DNA from: Calothrix sp. NIES-4105
Lineage (GTDB): Bacteria > Cyanobacteriota > Cyanobacteriia > Cyanobacteriales > Nostocaceae
DNA: 64,000 nucleotides
Assembly (NCBI RefSeq): GCF_002368415.1
Contig: NZ_AP018290.1
Coordinates: forward strand, 6,151,614 to 6,215,613
Reading direction: 5' to 3'
Of this stretch, positions 55,087 through 64,000 are shown piece after piece. Under the pieces are notes generated by a model. It was not told the DNA's origin. It saw only the letters and a list, made by a program, of their open reading frames with translations, and made no database searches. The position numbers and the translations under genes were made by a program. Each line of letters begins with the position of its first letter. Positions within the stretch are counted from its first letter, which is position 1.

Positions 55087-56556
55087 ATGGATGATTTAAC
55101 CTTTATGCCTGTTCACGAGCTTGCTCGGATGATACGAGAACGGGAAACTTCGTCATTAGAGGTGGTAGATGCTTATTTACAGAAGATAGATAAGTATAAT
55201 TCTCAACTTAACGCGATTTGCACTCTCGATGCGGAAAACGCACGTCAAAATGCAAAACTTGCTGATGATGCAACTTCGCACGGTGAAAGTTGGGGAGTTT
55301 TGCACGGAGTACCCATAACGATTAAAGATGCATTTGAAACTGCTGGACTCCGTACAACGGCAGGTTACAAACCGCTTAAAGATTATGTGCCAAACCAAGA
55401 TGCAACTGTAGTGCATTCGTTGCGCGCGGCAGGAGCTATTATTCTTGGCAAAACAAATTTAGCGAATGCAAGCGGAGATTATCAGGGTTTCAATGAGATT
55501 TTTCCGCGTGTAAATAATCCTTGGAATTTAAATTATACACCGGGTGGAAGTTCAAGTGGTGGCGCCGCTGCTGTTGCCGCAGGTTTATCTCCTTTAGATA
55601 TTTGTTCTGACTTTGGTGGTTCGATTCGTCAACCCGCGCACTTTTGCGGCATATTTGGACTTAAACCTACTGATCGAAGAGTTCCAACAACGGGTAATTT
55701 ACCTGTTGGAGTTGGGAGCATTCGTCAAATGATGACAGTAGGCGCCTTGGCTCGTTCGGTTGAAGATTTAAAAATTTGTTTGTCAATAATTGCAGGCGCC
55801 GATAATCGTCAGCCTGATATTCCACCAGTACCTTTAGATATTCCAAGTAAGCGTAATCTTGAAGATTTACGAATAGGATGGATTGATGAAATATCTATAT
55901 GGACAGTTGCAGAAGATATTAAATTAGCTGTACAAACTACAGTTCAAAAACTTAGAAATGCTGGTGCCCAAATTGAGCGGGAGCATCTAGAATTCGACTT
56001 TTTAGCAGCATGGCAAATTTATTACGCGCTAAGTACGTACATTTTCCCGCTTACACAAACTCAAGATTTTGATTACTTTCGTCATAACATTACATTTTTA
56101 TTGCGTGAAGCAACAACAGGAGATAAAGCGCTACGTCAGATAAGTAATATTCCTAACATAGCATTTCCAATTGGTCTGAATCCGACTTTGAAAGGATATT
56201 TTGAAATTTTACAAGAACGAGATAGGTTAGTTTCACAAATGGATAGAGAACTAGAAAAATGGGATGTGTGGCTGTGTCCGGTTGCAATAACACCAGCATT
56301 TACTCACCGACCTCAAGGGGTAGCAGTCGAAGTTGATAATCGCAAAGTACCATATCAAATGGCTAATGGCGCTTATACAGTTCCTTTTAATCTTACAGGT
56401 CATCCTGTTGTAGTAATTCCTATCGGACAAACTAAAAATGGATTACCTATAGGAATGCAATTAGTTGGTAAACGTTGGAAAGAAATGGAATTACTATCAA
56501 TTGCACAGAAAATTAGTGAAGTTACTCAAAGTTTTGAATATCCACTTGGTTACTAA
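55087..56556 (+). CDS. Amidase (amidase-signature family), copy 1
   Basis: 489 residues of the amidase-signature family, which hydrolyses amides with a Ser-cis-Ser-Lys triad. Lys in PITIKDAF, cis-Ser in GGSSSGGAAAVAAG, and nucleophile Ser in DFGGSIRQPAHFCG. GatA belongs to this family but is part of GatCAB; here GatB/C are absent, so a stand-alone amidase is more likely. Substrate unknown. First of two tandem paralogues; divergent from a TetR regulator. Confidence 0.88.
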   Translation: MDDLTFMPVHELARMIRERETSSLEVVDAYLQKIDKYNSQLNAICTLDAENARQNAKLADDATSHGESWGVLHGVPITIKDAFETAGLRTTAGYKPLKDYVPNQDATVVHSLRAAGAIILGKTNLANASGDYQGFNEIFPRVNNPWNLNYTPGGSSSGGAAAVAAGLSPLDICSDFGGSIRQPAHFCGIFGLKPTDRRVPTTGNLPVGVGSIRQMMTVGALARSVEDLKICLSIIAGADNRQPDIPPVPLDIPSKRNLEDLRIGWIDEISIWTVAEDIKLAVQTTVQKLRNAGAQIEREHLEFDFLAAWQIYYALSTYIFPLTQTQDFDYFRHNITFLLREATTGDKALRQISNIPNIAFPIGLNPTLKGYFEILQERDRLVSQMDRELEKWDVWLCPVAITPAFTHRPQGVAVEVDNRKVPYQMANGAYTVPFNLTGHPVVVIPIGQTKNGLPIGMQLVGKRWKEMELLSIAQKISEVTQSFEYPLGY

Positions 56557-56661
56557 CTTTTCTTTCTATTCCTTCTGTTGGCAGTTGGTGCGATCAGGCT
56601 ACATGTCTTTTGATAATGCCCAAATTTTTTTATGGCGTCACACACCCTACATTCTTTCTCT

Positions 56662-56693
56662 TTCTTTGTGTCCTTTGTGTCTTTGTGGTTCAT
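56662..56693. repeat. CTTTGTGTCC-type repeat between the amidase genes
   Basis: TTCTTTGTGTCCTTTGTGTC then TTTGTGGTTCATT, same family as 11495-11556, 28419-28495 and 31043-31074. Confidence 0.65.
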
Positions 56694-56714
56694 TCATAAA
56701 AACGAGTTTTCATT

Positions 56715-58190
56715 ATGAACAATCTAATTTTTCAACCCGCCCATAAAATAGCAGAAATGATACGCACGCACGAAGTCTCTGCTGTCGAAGTTCTAGATGC
56801 ACACTTAGCTCAAATTTCCAAACATAATTCTAAGTTAAACGCGATTTGCACTCTAGATGAACGCGCGCGTACAATAGCAAAACAAGCTGATGAAGCTCTA
56901 ACAAAAGGAGAAAGCTGGGGCAAGTTACACGGTGTACCCATAACTATTAAAGATTTATACGAAACAGCAGGACTACGAACAACCGCAGGATATAAAAGAC
57001 TTAAAGATTATGTAAGTACTCAAGATGCAACAGTAGTACAAAGATTGCGCGCGGCGGGAGCAATTATTATAGGCAAATCAAATCTGGCTAAATTGGCAAG
57101 CGATTTTCAAAGTACGAATGACTTGTTTGAAAGAGTTAACAATCCTTGGAATTTAAATTGTACAGCGGGTGGAAGTTCTGGTGGTAGTGCTGCTGCGGTG
57201 GCTACTGGTATGTCACCCTTAGAAATAGGAGATGATATTGGAGGTTCGATGCGCCAACCTGCTCACTTTTGTGGTGTGTATAGTTTGAAACCTACAGACC
57301 GCCGTATATCTACTGCGGGACATATTCCGGAAGTGCCTGGACAGCCTAAATGTATTCGACATATGTTAACTCCTGGATGCTTCGCGCGCTCGGTTGAAGA
57401 TTTACAATTATGGTTTTCACTTTCGTTGAGTGTAGACTTAAGGCAACCTGATGTGGCGCCTGTTCCTCTAGACACTCCATCAAATAAATCTTTACAAAAT
57501 TTAAAAATTGCTTGGATAGATGGTTGGAAAGAAATTCCTGTTGCTTTATCTATTCAAGTTGCAATTAAATCATTCGTGAATAATTTAGCTACTGCAGGCG
57601 CCCCGATAGAAAACTGGAGTCCAGAAAAGTTTGATTTAGGAGAAATTTTACAATTTTACAATTTGCTTGTGGCTCTAAGCATGGGACACGCGAAACCTTG
57701 GGACTTTGATGATTTTAGACAAGTGCTTCCGTTTATGTTTCGCGAAGCTACTCAGGGTGATAAAACACTTCGCAATCTTAGCAACCTAAGTCAGCTTTTG
57801 CCTAGTTTATTAAATCCTAATCCTAAGAAGTATTTTGAGGTGCTGACTGAACGTGACCGAATTATTGCCCAAATGGATGAAGCGTTGGAAAATTGGGATG
57901 TTTGGTTGTGTCCAGTTGCTACTACTACTGCATTTACTCATCGCGCTAAAGGTGCAGCTATTGATGTTGATGGTAGAAAAATACCTTATTTGCTGGCGAG
58001 TGGCGCCTATACTGTGCCGTTTGCATTTACTGGACACCCGGTTGTGGTGATCCCCATTGGTCAGGATGAAAATGGTTTGCCTATTGGGATACAAGTTGTA
58101 GGTAAACGTTGGAAGGAAATGGAATTACTTAATATCGCGCGGCAACTTGCTGCATTAACTAAGGGTTTTCAAATTCCACCCGGTTATTAG
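56715..58190 (+). CDS. Amidase (amidase-signature family), copy 2
   Basis: 491 residues, closely related to the upstream amidase. Triad: Lys in PITIKDLY, cis-Ser in AGGSSGGSAAAVATG, nucleophile Ser in DIGGSMRQPAHFCG. The spacing of the blocks is the same as in copy 1, and the two start similarly (LxFxPxHxxAxMIR). Probably arose by tandem duplication, followed by divergence of substrate loops around residues 195-215. Substrate unknown. Confidence 0.88.
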   Translation: MNNLIFQPAHKIAEMIRTHEVSAVEVLDAHLAQISKHNSKLNAICTLDERARTIAKQADEALTKGESWGKLHGVPITIKDLYETAGLRTTAGYKRLKDYVSTQDATVVQRLRAAGAIIIGKSNLAKLASDFQSTNDLFERVNNPWNLNCTAGGSSGGSAAAVATGMSPLEIGDDIGGSMRQPAHFCGVYSLKPTDRRISTAGHIPEVPGQPKCIRHMLTPGCFARSVEDLQLWFSLSLSVDLRQPDVAPVPLDTPSNKSLQNLKIAWIDGWKEIPVALSIQVAIKSFVNNLATAGAPIENWSPEKFDLGEILQFYNLLVALSMGHAKPWDFDDFRQVLPFMFREATQGDKTLRNLSNLSQLLPSLLNPNPKKYFEVLTERDRIIAQMDEALENWDVWLCPVATTTAFTHRAKGAAIDVDGRKIPYLLASGAYTVPFAFTGHPVVVIPIGQDENGLPIGIQVVGKRWKEMELLNIARQLAALTKGFQIPPGY

Positions 58191-58191
58191 T

Positions 58192-58300
58192 CTTGTGGGA
58201 TAGGTTATTAGTTTTGTGGGATGGGCAGAGAAAGCCCGTCCTTGAAAAATATTATATACACCTTGAAGGAACAGGCAGGGATGCCTGTTCTACAAGATGT
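58192..58300. repeat. Cluster of GGGCAGAGAAAGCCC/AGGCAGGGATGCCT repeats
   Basis: Three degenerate copies of the GTGGGAT/GGCAxGGATGCC family in a row between convergent genes, ending TTCTACAAGATG. Confidence 0.6.
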
Positions 58301-58393
58301 TGTTGCAAAGGTATATCAAGGAAAGATTTCTGTGAAAGTTAAAGACTTATACGTTCCCCAGAGTTAAAGCTGGGAAACGGTAGAAGCCTTTGG

Positions 58394-58696
58394 TTACATT
58401 TGACCGCTAAAGATAGGCTGAACTTTACGGTCAGTCAATTCCCCCAGGTCATCTGCTACTGTCAAAACACCAGGTTTGCAGCGCTTGACTATAACAGATA
58501 CTCCTGTGGCTCCTTCTTGTTCTAGGTCATCGATATAACCTTTGCGAGAGGCAGTAGCTTCTGCAGAAGTTAGGAATGGACCAAAATAATAGGTGCAGCG
58601 TGGGGACTGAGTTTTGACCTCGACCCACCACGCCATACCAAAGTTTTGATATACGTTAGTCAACAATTCTTTAAAGTTATTCCAAACGCTTTTCAT
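58394..58696 (-). CDS. DUF1816 domain protein
   Basis: 100 residues. The domain is WWVEVKTQSPRCTYYFGPFL and EATASRKGYIDDLEQEGATG, then CKPGVLTVADDL, matching DUF1816, a small cyanobacteria-specific family related in sequence to parts of phycobilisome-linked proteins. ATG 58696 is preferred to a TTG 12 bases upstream. Role unknown. Confidence 0.85.
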   Translation of the reverse strand: MKSVWNNFKELLTNVYQNFGMAWWVEVKTQSPRCTYYFGPFLTSAEATASRKGYIDDLEQEGATGVSVIVKRCKPGVLTVADDLGELTDRKVQPIFSGQM

Positions 58697-58807
58697 GGCT
58701 TTCACCAAGTAGATGTTTTGAGTTGTGTGTAAAAGGTACGCTGAAAAAAGTGTGCATTTACATTTCTTTATACTCTTTTACTCTAACTTTTTCCAAGAAT
58801 TTGTCTC

Positions 58808-60094
58808 TTACTTATCAAGATGTAAAGTATTTACCCAACGTTGGCGATAAATTTCGTAAAGTGTCATACCTGCTGCTACGGACGCATTCAGGCTTGGAGT
58901 CTTACCTGATAAGGGTATTGATACCAATACATCACACGCACGTTTGGAGAGCGAACTTAGACCTTCACCTTCAGAACCTATAACGATAACGATGGGGCTG
59001 AGTTTTTTCTCGTCTTTGGGGTTGCCAAAATTAACTGAGTGCAGTGGAACGCTAGCGTCGTCTGCTGTGCCGTAAATCCAAAACCCTGCTGCTTTTAAAT
59101 CTTCTAATGCACGGCTTAGGTTTGTCACCCGTGAAACTGTAAAGTTTTCTAACGCTCCGGCTGCGACTTTCATCACTGTGGAAGTGATACCAGCACAACG
59201 GCGTTGTGGGATCACTAACCCGTGGGCGCCAATAGCTTCGGCGGTGCGAATAATGGCGCCGAGGTTATGGGGATCAGTGATGCCGTCTGCAACTACAATT
59301 ACTGGTGCGTAGCTATTTTTAAACGCTTGAGTGATTAAATCATGCAAATCAGCATAGCTGTAGGGAGCTACTTGTGCCGCTACACCTTGGTGGTTTGCTC
59401 CTTCAGTAATTTGGTCGAGGCGCTTTGGCTCAACTTCATCGATTACTGTACCATTTTCTTTGGCCTGGAGTATCAACGAATGAAAACGGGGGTCATAACG
59501 CAAACGAGGAGTAATCCAAATACGGTTGAGATGACGCTCATTTTCTAAAGCCGTCAAAACTGGATGACGACCGTAAATCATGTCATTATTTTCTGACTTT
59601 TCGGTATCGAACTGAGTGTCATCTTTGACTGGTGTTTGCTGGGCGCCTATAGAATATGGAACCACTCGTTTGCCTTTAATTCTTACAGCTTGACGAGTGG
59701 GAACATCGCTTCTTCGACCCTCAAACTTGCGACCTTCAAATTTGCGACCCTCGAATGGTTTAGCTTCAAATTTTCTACCTTCATCTCGGTCTTGAGCGAA
59801 TTGTTTATTCTCTACTCGCTTGCTGTTAACAGGCTTGACTGATGGGGGTGAAAATTTACCGTTTTGGTCTTTACTTGGAACGTCCCTTTCAATATCTCTA
59901 TTTTTGTCAAATCCCTTTTTCGAGATTTTTGGCAGCGATAATTTAGCTTGCGGGCGTGGAGTAGGTACAGTCCCGTTGCTAGTAGCTTTAGAAGGAGTTC
60001 CAACTGCTTGTCCAACCACGCGACCCTTGATTTTCAGGGATTGCCCGCGTTGCTGTTCACGGGGGGCATTAATTTTTTTAGTTTTGTTAGCCAT
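58808..60094 (-). CDS. rlmB: 23S rRNA (guanosine-2'-O-) methyltransferase RlmB-like (SpoU family)
   Basis: 428 residues from ATG 60094. A basic, disordered N-terminal extension of about 175 residues contains tandem EGRKF repeats (around 113-127). Then the SpoU substrate-binding domain ([20 protein letters not shown]) and the trefoil-knot methyltransferase with motifs [32 protein letters not shown] and [22 protein letters not shown]. Modifies 23S rRNA (G2251 class) using SAM. mrnC follows upstream on the same strand, a pairing known in bacteria for rRNA maturation. Confidence 0.92.
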   Translation of the reverse strand: MANKTKKINAPREQQRGQSLKIKGRVVGQAVGTPSKATSNGTVPTPRPQAKLSLPKISKKGFDKNRDIERDVPSKDQNGKFSPPSVKPVNSKRVENKQFAQDRDEGRKFEAKPFEGRKFEGRKFEGRRSDVPTRQAVRIKGKRVVPYSIGAQQTPVKDDTQFDTEKSENNDMIYGRHPVLTALENERHLNRIWITPRLRYDPRFHSLILQAKENGTVIDEVEPKRLDQITEGANHQGVAAQVAPYSYADLHDLITQAFKNSYAPVIVVADGITDPHNLGAIIRTAEAIGAHGLVIPQRRCAGITSTVMKVAAGALENFTVSRVTNLSRALEDLKAAGFWIYGTADDASVPLHSVNFGNPKDEKKLSPIVIVIGSEGEGLSSLSKRACDVLVSIPLSGKTPSLNASVAAGMTLYEIYRQRWVNTLHLDK

Positions 60095-60247
60095 GATTAA
60101 GTATGATAAGTCCCTAGTTTCGCGTGCGTTTCGGGCATTTCTATCACCACAATTCAACCAAAATTCAAGCCATTTGGTCAGATTAAGCTATCAGAGAATA
60201 ATTTTCTCCCTGTCAAGACTTAGTAGGTAGAAATACCACTACTTGTT

Positions 60248-60742
60248 TTAAATATGTGATTCGGTTGATTCGATCTTTATTTTGTGCAGGAGTTCGGTTA
60301 AACGCGCTTCGTCAGTTAAGTATAAGTAACCGACCAAAGTCTCTAAGCTTGTTGCTTGTTGATATGTTTCGGCGCTCACTCGCTTTGGTCGTCCTGTGGC
60401 AGCATTGCGGCCTCGACGGACGATGTCTAATTCGCTATCGGTCAATTCTGGTGCTAGCGCTTGTAAATGACGCGCTTGCATCTCGGCTCGTACTTGTGCG
60501 ACAACCGAGCGATGATAACTATCAACTCGCTGCGGTGGTAGGAGATAGTACATTCTAAAGTACAGTTCATAAACTGCATCCCCCAAGTAGGCTAAAGCAG
60601 TAGGAGAAATTTGTCGAACTTCAAAAGGAGACATTTGACTCGGTAGCTTGTTGCAAGCAGTTTTCAGTGCATGGTACCAAGGGTTATACCGATTCGGCTT
60701 CTCTGCTGGTTCTTCAAATGATTGTTCCTCCGATAATTTCAC
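60248..60742 (-). CDS. mrnC: Mini-ribonuclease 3
   Basis: 164 residues. RNase III catalytic domain without the dsRNA-binding domain: ISPTALAYLGDAVYELYFRMY is the family signature with the metal-binding Asp, and TSLETLVGYLYLTDE gives the second acidic pair. Mini-III trims 23S rRNA precursors. Directly upstream of rlmB (153 bases). Start ATG with acidic N-terminal extension of about 40 residues. Confidence 0.93.
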   Translation of the reverse strand: MKLSEEQSFEEPAEKPNRYNPWYHALKTACNKLPSQMSPFEVRQISPTALAYLGDAVYELYFRMYYLLPPQRVDSYHRSVVAQVRAEMQARHLQALAPELTDSELDIVRRGRNAATGRPKRVSAETYQQATSLETLVGYLYLTDEARLTELLHKIKIESTESHI

Positions 60743-61030
60743 AAATTCATTATTCCTTACTGTTTACACGCGATTGACACAGCACATGTTGGGGTCAACT
60801 TAACAATGCAGCCCGCAATCTCCCATACGGGTTAACAAGACATCATAGGGTTACATAAAACTACTATTAATACGAGGCTTTACGATTTAAGTCATCTGTG
60901 ATAATACTTTAGCGCATTATTACACTTCAAACAGCTTATTATATCTAAAATTTCCGTAAAATTAAAGCTATCCAGATTTTTGACATCGGATAGCTAGTTG
61001 GTCAGTCGCTTGTAATCAAGCAATGAAATA

Positions 61031-61438
61031 CTACTTGATATTCTCTAAAGCCGCGTCTACGCTTGTTTGCAGGGCGAGAAACTTCTCTAGGCGCACAAGT
61101 TTGACTGTTTGAGTGACGCGGGCATTTGTGACAATTTGTAAGGTTCCTTCGTTATTCTGTGCCTGCTTGGCGAGTTGCACGAGGGCGCCTAAGCCAGAAC
61201 TGTCTACAAAGTCGATTTGTGAGAGGTCTAAGATGATATGCTTTGGACCCTCATCAATTTTGCCTCCTATTACCTTGCGGAATGTAGGTTCAGAGAAGGC
61301 ATCTAATAAGCCTGTGAGACGGAATAGCTGACAGTTATCCCGCACTTCGCGGGTGCCTCGCAGGCTAACGGTTAGGTTTAGTGGTTCAGCAATAATTCCC
61401 TCCTCGTAACGAGCGCGAACGCTCAAGTATATACGCAT
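61031..61438 (-). CDS. STAS-domain anti-sigma factor antagonist-like protein
   Basis: 135 residues. STAS domain with phosphorylatable Ser in DFVDSSGLGALVQLAK, as in SpoIIAA/RsbV. The partner kinase/anti-sigma factor is not in the window. Highly conserved in cyanobacteria (LNLTVSLRGTREVRDNCQLF). The first about 18 residues differ from the homologues I recall, so a start closer to AEPLNLTV is possible. Confidence 0.88.
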   Translation of the reverse strand: MRIYLSVRARYEEGIIAEPLNLTVSLRGTREVRDNCQLFRLTGLLDAFSEPTFRKVIGGKIDEGPKHIILDLSQIDFVDSSGLGALVQLAKQAQNNEGTLQIVTNARVTQTVKLVRLEKFLALQTSVDAALENIK

Positions 61439-61495
61439 TTAATGCTTTTTGTCTATAATAAACCCTGGTTCCAGTAGATTGGTAATAGCCAGTAA

Positions 61496-62668
61496 CTAAT
61501 ATTTACTAATATTTGCTGTTTGTTCTTTTTTGGTTTCCTTCATTGCTTCTACAAATTGTTCAAACAAGTAATCAGCGTCGTGTGGTCCTGGACTAGCTTC
61601 AGGGTGATATTGTACCGAAAATATTGGTAGTTTTTTGTGACGAACACCTGCTACTGTACGGTCGTTTAGATTGAGATGACTTACTTCCACGGTTGATGTT
61701 GGTAATGAGTCAGCATTTATGGCAAAACTATGGTTCTGACTAGTGATTTCTACTTTGGTTGTTAAACCGGCGGGTTGATTTAAACCACGGTGCCCAAATT
61801 TTAGCTTAAATGTTTCTGCTCCTAATGCGTGACCCAAAATTTGGTGTCCCATGCAAATTCCAAATATCGGCTTTTCTGCTTCGAGTAATGCTTTAGTTGT
61901 CTCTATCCCATCCGAAACGGTGGCAGGATCTCCTGGGCCGTTTGAGAGAAATATTCCGTCTGGGTTATATTTTAAAATCTCTTCAGCACTCGTGTTTGCG
62001 GGAACTACTACAACGCGACAACCGTAAGAAGCTAATCGTCTCAGAATGTTACGCTTTACACCAAAGTCTAAAGCTACAACTGTAAAATTATTTTCTGAGT
62101 TATTTTGACATTTAGGATTAAATTCCCAAACGGGTGTAGTTGGGTCTGACCATTCGTATACTGATTTGGTGCTGACTTCACGGACTAGGTTCAAACCTTC
62201 CATGTCTGGCGCCGCTAAGATTTGTTCAAGTAATTCGGCTGGGTCTAAGATGGTAGTTGAAATACCGCCGTTCATCGCTCCAAAATTACGGATTTTACGA
62301 GTTAGTGCGCGCGTATCTATACCATAAATACCTGGTACTTGGTGCTGTTTAAGGTAATCAGGTAGTGACTGGGTTGAACGCCAGTTACTAGGACGATGAC
62401 AAATGTTACGCGCAATGACACCGCGTACTTGTGGACGGCCGGATTCCTCATCAAGAGGATTTACGCCTGTGTTTCCTAGTTCTGGATAAGTAAAAATAAC
62501 TATTTGACCACAGTAGCTAGGGTCGGTCAACACTTCTTGATATCCAGTCATTCCTGTATTGAAGACTACTTCTCCAATAGTGGTACCGATGGCGCCAAAT
62601 GACCAGCCACGGTAAGATGTTCCATCTGCTAGTACTAGTAAAGCAGGTATAGCGTCTGACAGTGACAT
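61496..62668 (-). CDS. carA: Carbamoyl-phosphate synthase small subunit
   Basis: 390 residues. CarA provides ammonia from glutamine to CarB for arginine and pyrimidine synthesis. N-terminal CPSase domain ([18 protein letters not shown]), then class I glutamine amidotransferase: nucleophile Cys in [15 protein letters not shown], His/Glu in [14 protein letters not shown] 62668 is preferred to one 9 bases upstream on the basis of family starts. carB is elsewhere. Divergent from the protease gene. Confidence 0.95.
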   Translation of the reverse strand: MSLSDAIPALLVLADGTSYRGWSFGAIGTTIGEVVFNTGMTGYQEVLTDPSYCGQIVIFTYPELGNTGVNPLDEESGRPQVRGVIARNICHRPSNWRSTQSLPDYLKQHQVPGIYGIDTRALTRKIRNFGAMNGGISTTILDPAELLEQILAAPDMEGLNLVREVSTKSVYEWSDPTTPVWEFNPKCQNNSENNFTVVALDFGVKRNILRRLASYGCRVVVVPANTSAEEILKYNPDGIFLSNGPGDPATVSDGIETTKALLEAEKPIFGICMGHQILGHALGAETFKLKFGHRGLNQPAGLTTKVEITSQNHSFAINADSLPTSTVEVSHLNLNDRTVAGVRHKKLPIFSVQYHPEASPGPHDADYLFEQFVEAMKETKKEQTANISKY

Positions 62669-62807
62669 ATGCTGCATGTGGGAATTAGGGTGTTTTGAGC
62701 AATAGTTCCGATGGTTAATTATGCCACGAGTGCGTTTATTGGATTATGTTGAGCCATATTTTCGGATTAGAATTAAAATTACAAGAGCAAAAATCGATCT
62801 AACTCCG

Positions 62808-63869
62808 ATGCGTAACTCGTGGTACCTAATATTAGTTACGATAGCAGTCCTCACTACTAGTTGTGACAAGCAAACTCAAACCAAAAGTGAAAGGCAAGCT
62901 GCTTCAATTTCGGCAACTGTAGAGACAAATGGTCAAACAGTCGAAAATTCTACTTCAATATCGGAGTCGGCGCCTCAAACTATAAAAGAAGCAGACACAT
63001 TTGAGTCAGGCTTAGATAAAGCGGCTGGTGCGTATACTATAAGTCAATCAGCTCAATCGCCTAGTGATTGGAGTTTGGTGGCTAGTCAATATCAAGACGC
63101 AGTTGGACTGATGAAACAGGTTCAGCGCGATGACCCATATTATTCAATAGCACAACAAAAAATTGGCGAGTACCAGCAAAGAGTCAAGCAAGCGCAACTC
63201 AGAACAACTGCTCCTGCGAAACTTATCCCTCAACCTCAACCAACTCAAGTAGTAGTCGTTGTTCCTGAAGCCCAAACAAAACCACAAATACAAGCAATAG
63301 CTCAGACTCCACCTGCCCCCAAACGAAGTAAAATTATCGCTCCAGTTTTCGCGCGAGAACCCAAGCCACAAGTTGAGCAGCAAATTCAACCAGTTATTCT
63401 CCCCGAAACTTTTATTAATCAACAAACTGAAGAAGAAGTAATTACAGTCCCGATTAAACGCAGGATGGGAGGCACACCAGTTATTGAGGTAAAGTTTAAT
63501 GGCAATGAATATTTTGAAATGATTGTTGATACAGGAGCTAGCGGTACTGTTATTACTCAAAAAATGGCTTCAGCCCTTTCAATTGTACCTGTTGGTCAGG
63601 CTAAAGCTAATACCGCTAGTTCCAAAGCTGTAACTTTTCCCATTGGTTATGTAAATTCAATGGAAGTAGGTGAAGTCAAAGTTAGTCAAATTCCAGTTGC
63701 TATAGCAGGGGCAGGACTCGAAACTGGACTTTTGGGACATGACTTTTTTGGAGAGTACGACATTACTATTAAGCGCGATGTAGTTCAATTTCGACCTCAT
63801 ACTCCCACGGATACTAAGCCCGCAGAAACTCAACCAAGCATTCCAATTTATCCCAAGCTGCGCCGCTAG
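62808..63869 (+). CDS. Lipoprotein retropepsin-like aspartic protease
   Basis: 353 residues from ATG 62808 ([19 protein letters not shown]). The lipobox LTTSC with a hydrophobic leader makes it a predicted lipoprotein; the longer in-frame start lacks this logic. A Gln/Pro-rich middle follows, then a clan AA aspartic protease domain of about 115 residues: [10 protein letters not shown] (catalytic Asp) and [12 protein letters not shown]. Single-domain retropepsin proteins act as dimers. Its 3' end overlaps convergent trpD by 56 bases. Confidence 0.82.
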   Translation: MRNSWYLILVTIAVLTTSCDKQTQTKSERQAASISATVETNGQTVENSTSISESAPQTIKEADTFESGLDKAAGAYTISQSAQSPSDWSLVASQYQDAVGLMKQVQRDDPYYSIAQQKIGEYQQRVKQAQLRTTAPAKLIPQPQPTQVVVVVPEAQTKPQIQAIAQTPPAPKRSKIIAPVFAREPKPQVEQQIQPVILPETFINQQTEEEVITVPIKRRMGGTPVIEVKFNGNEYFEMIVDTGASGTVITQKMASALSIVPVGQAKANTASSKAVTFPIGYVNSMEVGEVKVSQIPVAIAGAGLETGLLGHDFFGEYDITIKRDVVQFRPHTPTDTKPAETQPSIPIYPKLRR

Positions 63870-64000
63870 CCAAAATATCAAGTGCTAACTCTACACCTTT
63901 CTCATGTACACCCCAAGGTACAGCATCACCCACTTCTAGCGCTAATCCAGCATTGAGTGCAACAACAGAAGTTTGAGCAACTGTGCCTTTACCCTGCAAC
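63814..64000 (-). CDS. trpD: Anthranilate phosphoribosyltransferase, 3' end only
   Basis: The last about 62 codons of trpD, running off the window edge. [20 protein letters not shown] and [20 protein letters not shown] match the C-terminal end of TrpD (tryptophan biosynthesis). Partial at the 5' end; overlaps the protease gene on the other strand. Confidence 0.85.
   Translation of the reverse strand, partial: LQGKGTVAQTSVVALNAGLALEVGDAVPWGVHEKGVELALDILASGAAWDKLECLVEFLRA

Noticed and set aside
55087-56556. gatA assignment for the first amidase
   Set aside because: Belongs to the same superfamily, but there is no gatB/gatC context and a tandem paralogue follows; a stand-alone amidase is more likely.
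1-64000. tRNA or rRNA genes
   Set aside because: No cloverleaf-like sequence with a recognisable T-loop and no rRNA signature was noticed on either strand; a covariance-model scan would be decisive.

Overview
The window is a piece of chromosome from a filamentous, probably heterocyst-forming (Nostocales-type) cyanobacterium. It opens with the allophycocyanin operon apcA-apcB-apcC. It carries cyanobacterial signatures throughout: a kdp operon with a truncated KdpD, the CcdA/Ccs1 cytochrome c maturation pair, DUF4058 and DUF1816 proteins, the mini-RNase III/RlmB pair, a PEP-CTERM protein, STRR-type heptamer repeats and several families of short palindromic intergenic repeats. The usual cyanobacterial HIP1 octamer (GCGATCGC) was not seen. 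The hexamer GGCGCC and CGCGCG-type runs are instead scattered very densely through genes and spacers.

Layout. 1-1.9 kb: apcABC (phycobilisome core). 1.9-6.3 kb: a remnant of a cyclic-peptide ABC exporter, ftsW, a higBA toxin-antitoxin pair and a large TnpB-like gene without tnpA. 6.7-12.5 kb: ccdA-ccs1, a secreted peptidoglycan-binding/SPOR protein, a DUF4058 protein and a secreted GDSL hydrolase. 12.5-17.1 kb: a MITE-like inverted repeat, two tiny genes, a U32/DUF3656 protein and a decayed Rpn/DUF4351 gene. 17.1-26.1 kb: a response regulator/histidine kinase pair, divergent from the K+ uptake operon kdpA-kdpB-kdpF(G)-kdpC-kdpD. 26.2-30.7 kb: a pentapeptide-repeat protein and two tandem Rieske oxygenase genes; the second is fused to a stub of an FAD monooxygenase and has its 3' end altered by a MITE. 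A divergent TetR regulator follows, fused to the DNA-binding half of an IS1-type transposase.

31.2-40 kb is a galactose region: a GH2 beta-galactosidase-like enzyme, then galT, an M24-fold protein with altered metal ligands, galK and a cupin. 40-47 kb holds a HEPN-like protein, small hypotheticals, a general-stress-type membrane protein, an asparaginase remnant, a phytanoyl-CoA dioxygenase-family protein, a coiled-coil protein and a Crp/Fnr regulator. 47.4-47.85 kb is a gene-free stretch with about fifteen GGTAC/GTACC motifs. 48-52.7 kb encodes two double-domain sugar enzymes, GH1-RmlD and glycosyltransferase-UDP-galactopyranose mutase. 54-58 kb: a TetR regulator next to two tandem amidases. 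58.4-64 kb: housekeeping genes (rlmB, mrnC, a STAS protein, carA, a lipoprotein aspartic protease) and the 3' end of trpD at the window edge.

Working together: galactosides could be cleaved by GH2/GH1, galactose taken through GalK/GalT to UDP-galactose, and UDP-galactose converted by the mutase domain to UDP-galactofuranose for a surface polysaccharide. The kdp genes form a K+ pump whose truncated KdpD cannot signal alone, so the neighbouring complete kinase/regulator pair is a natural candidate partner (inference). The region shows heavy repeat traffic: repeats sit at gene junctions and even inside the galK and U32 reading frames, and several genes survive only as fragments.
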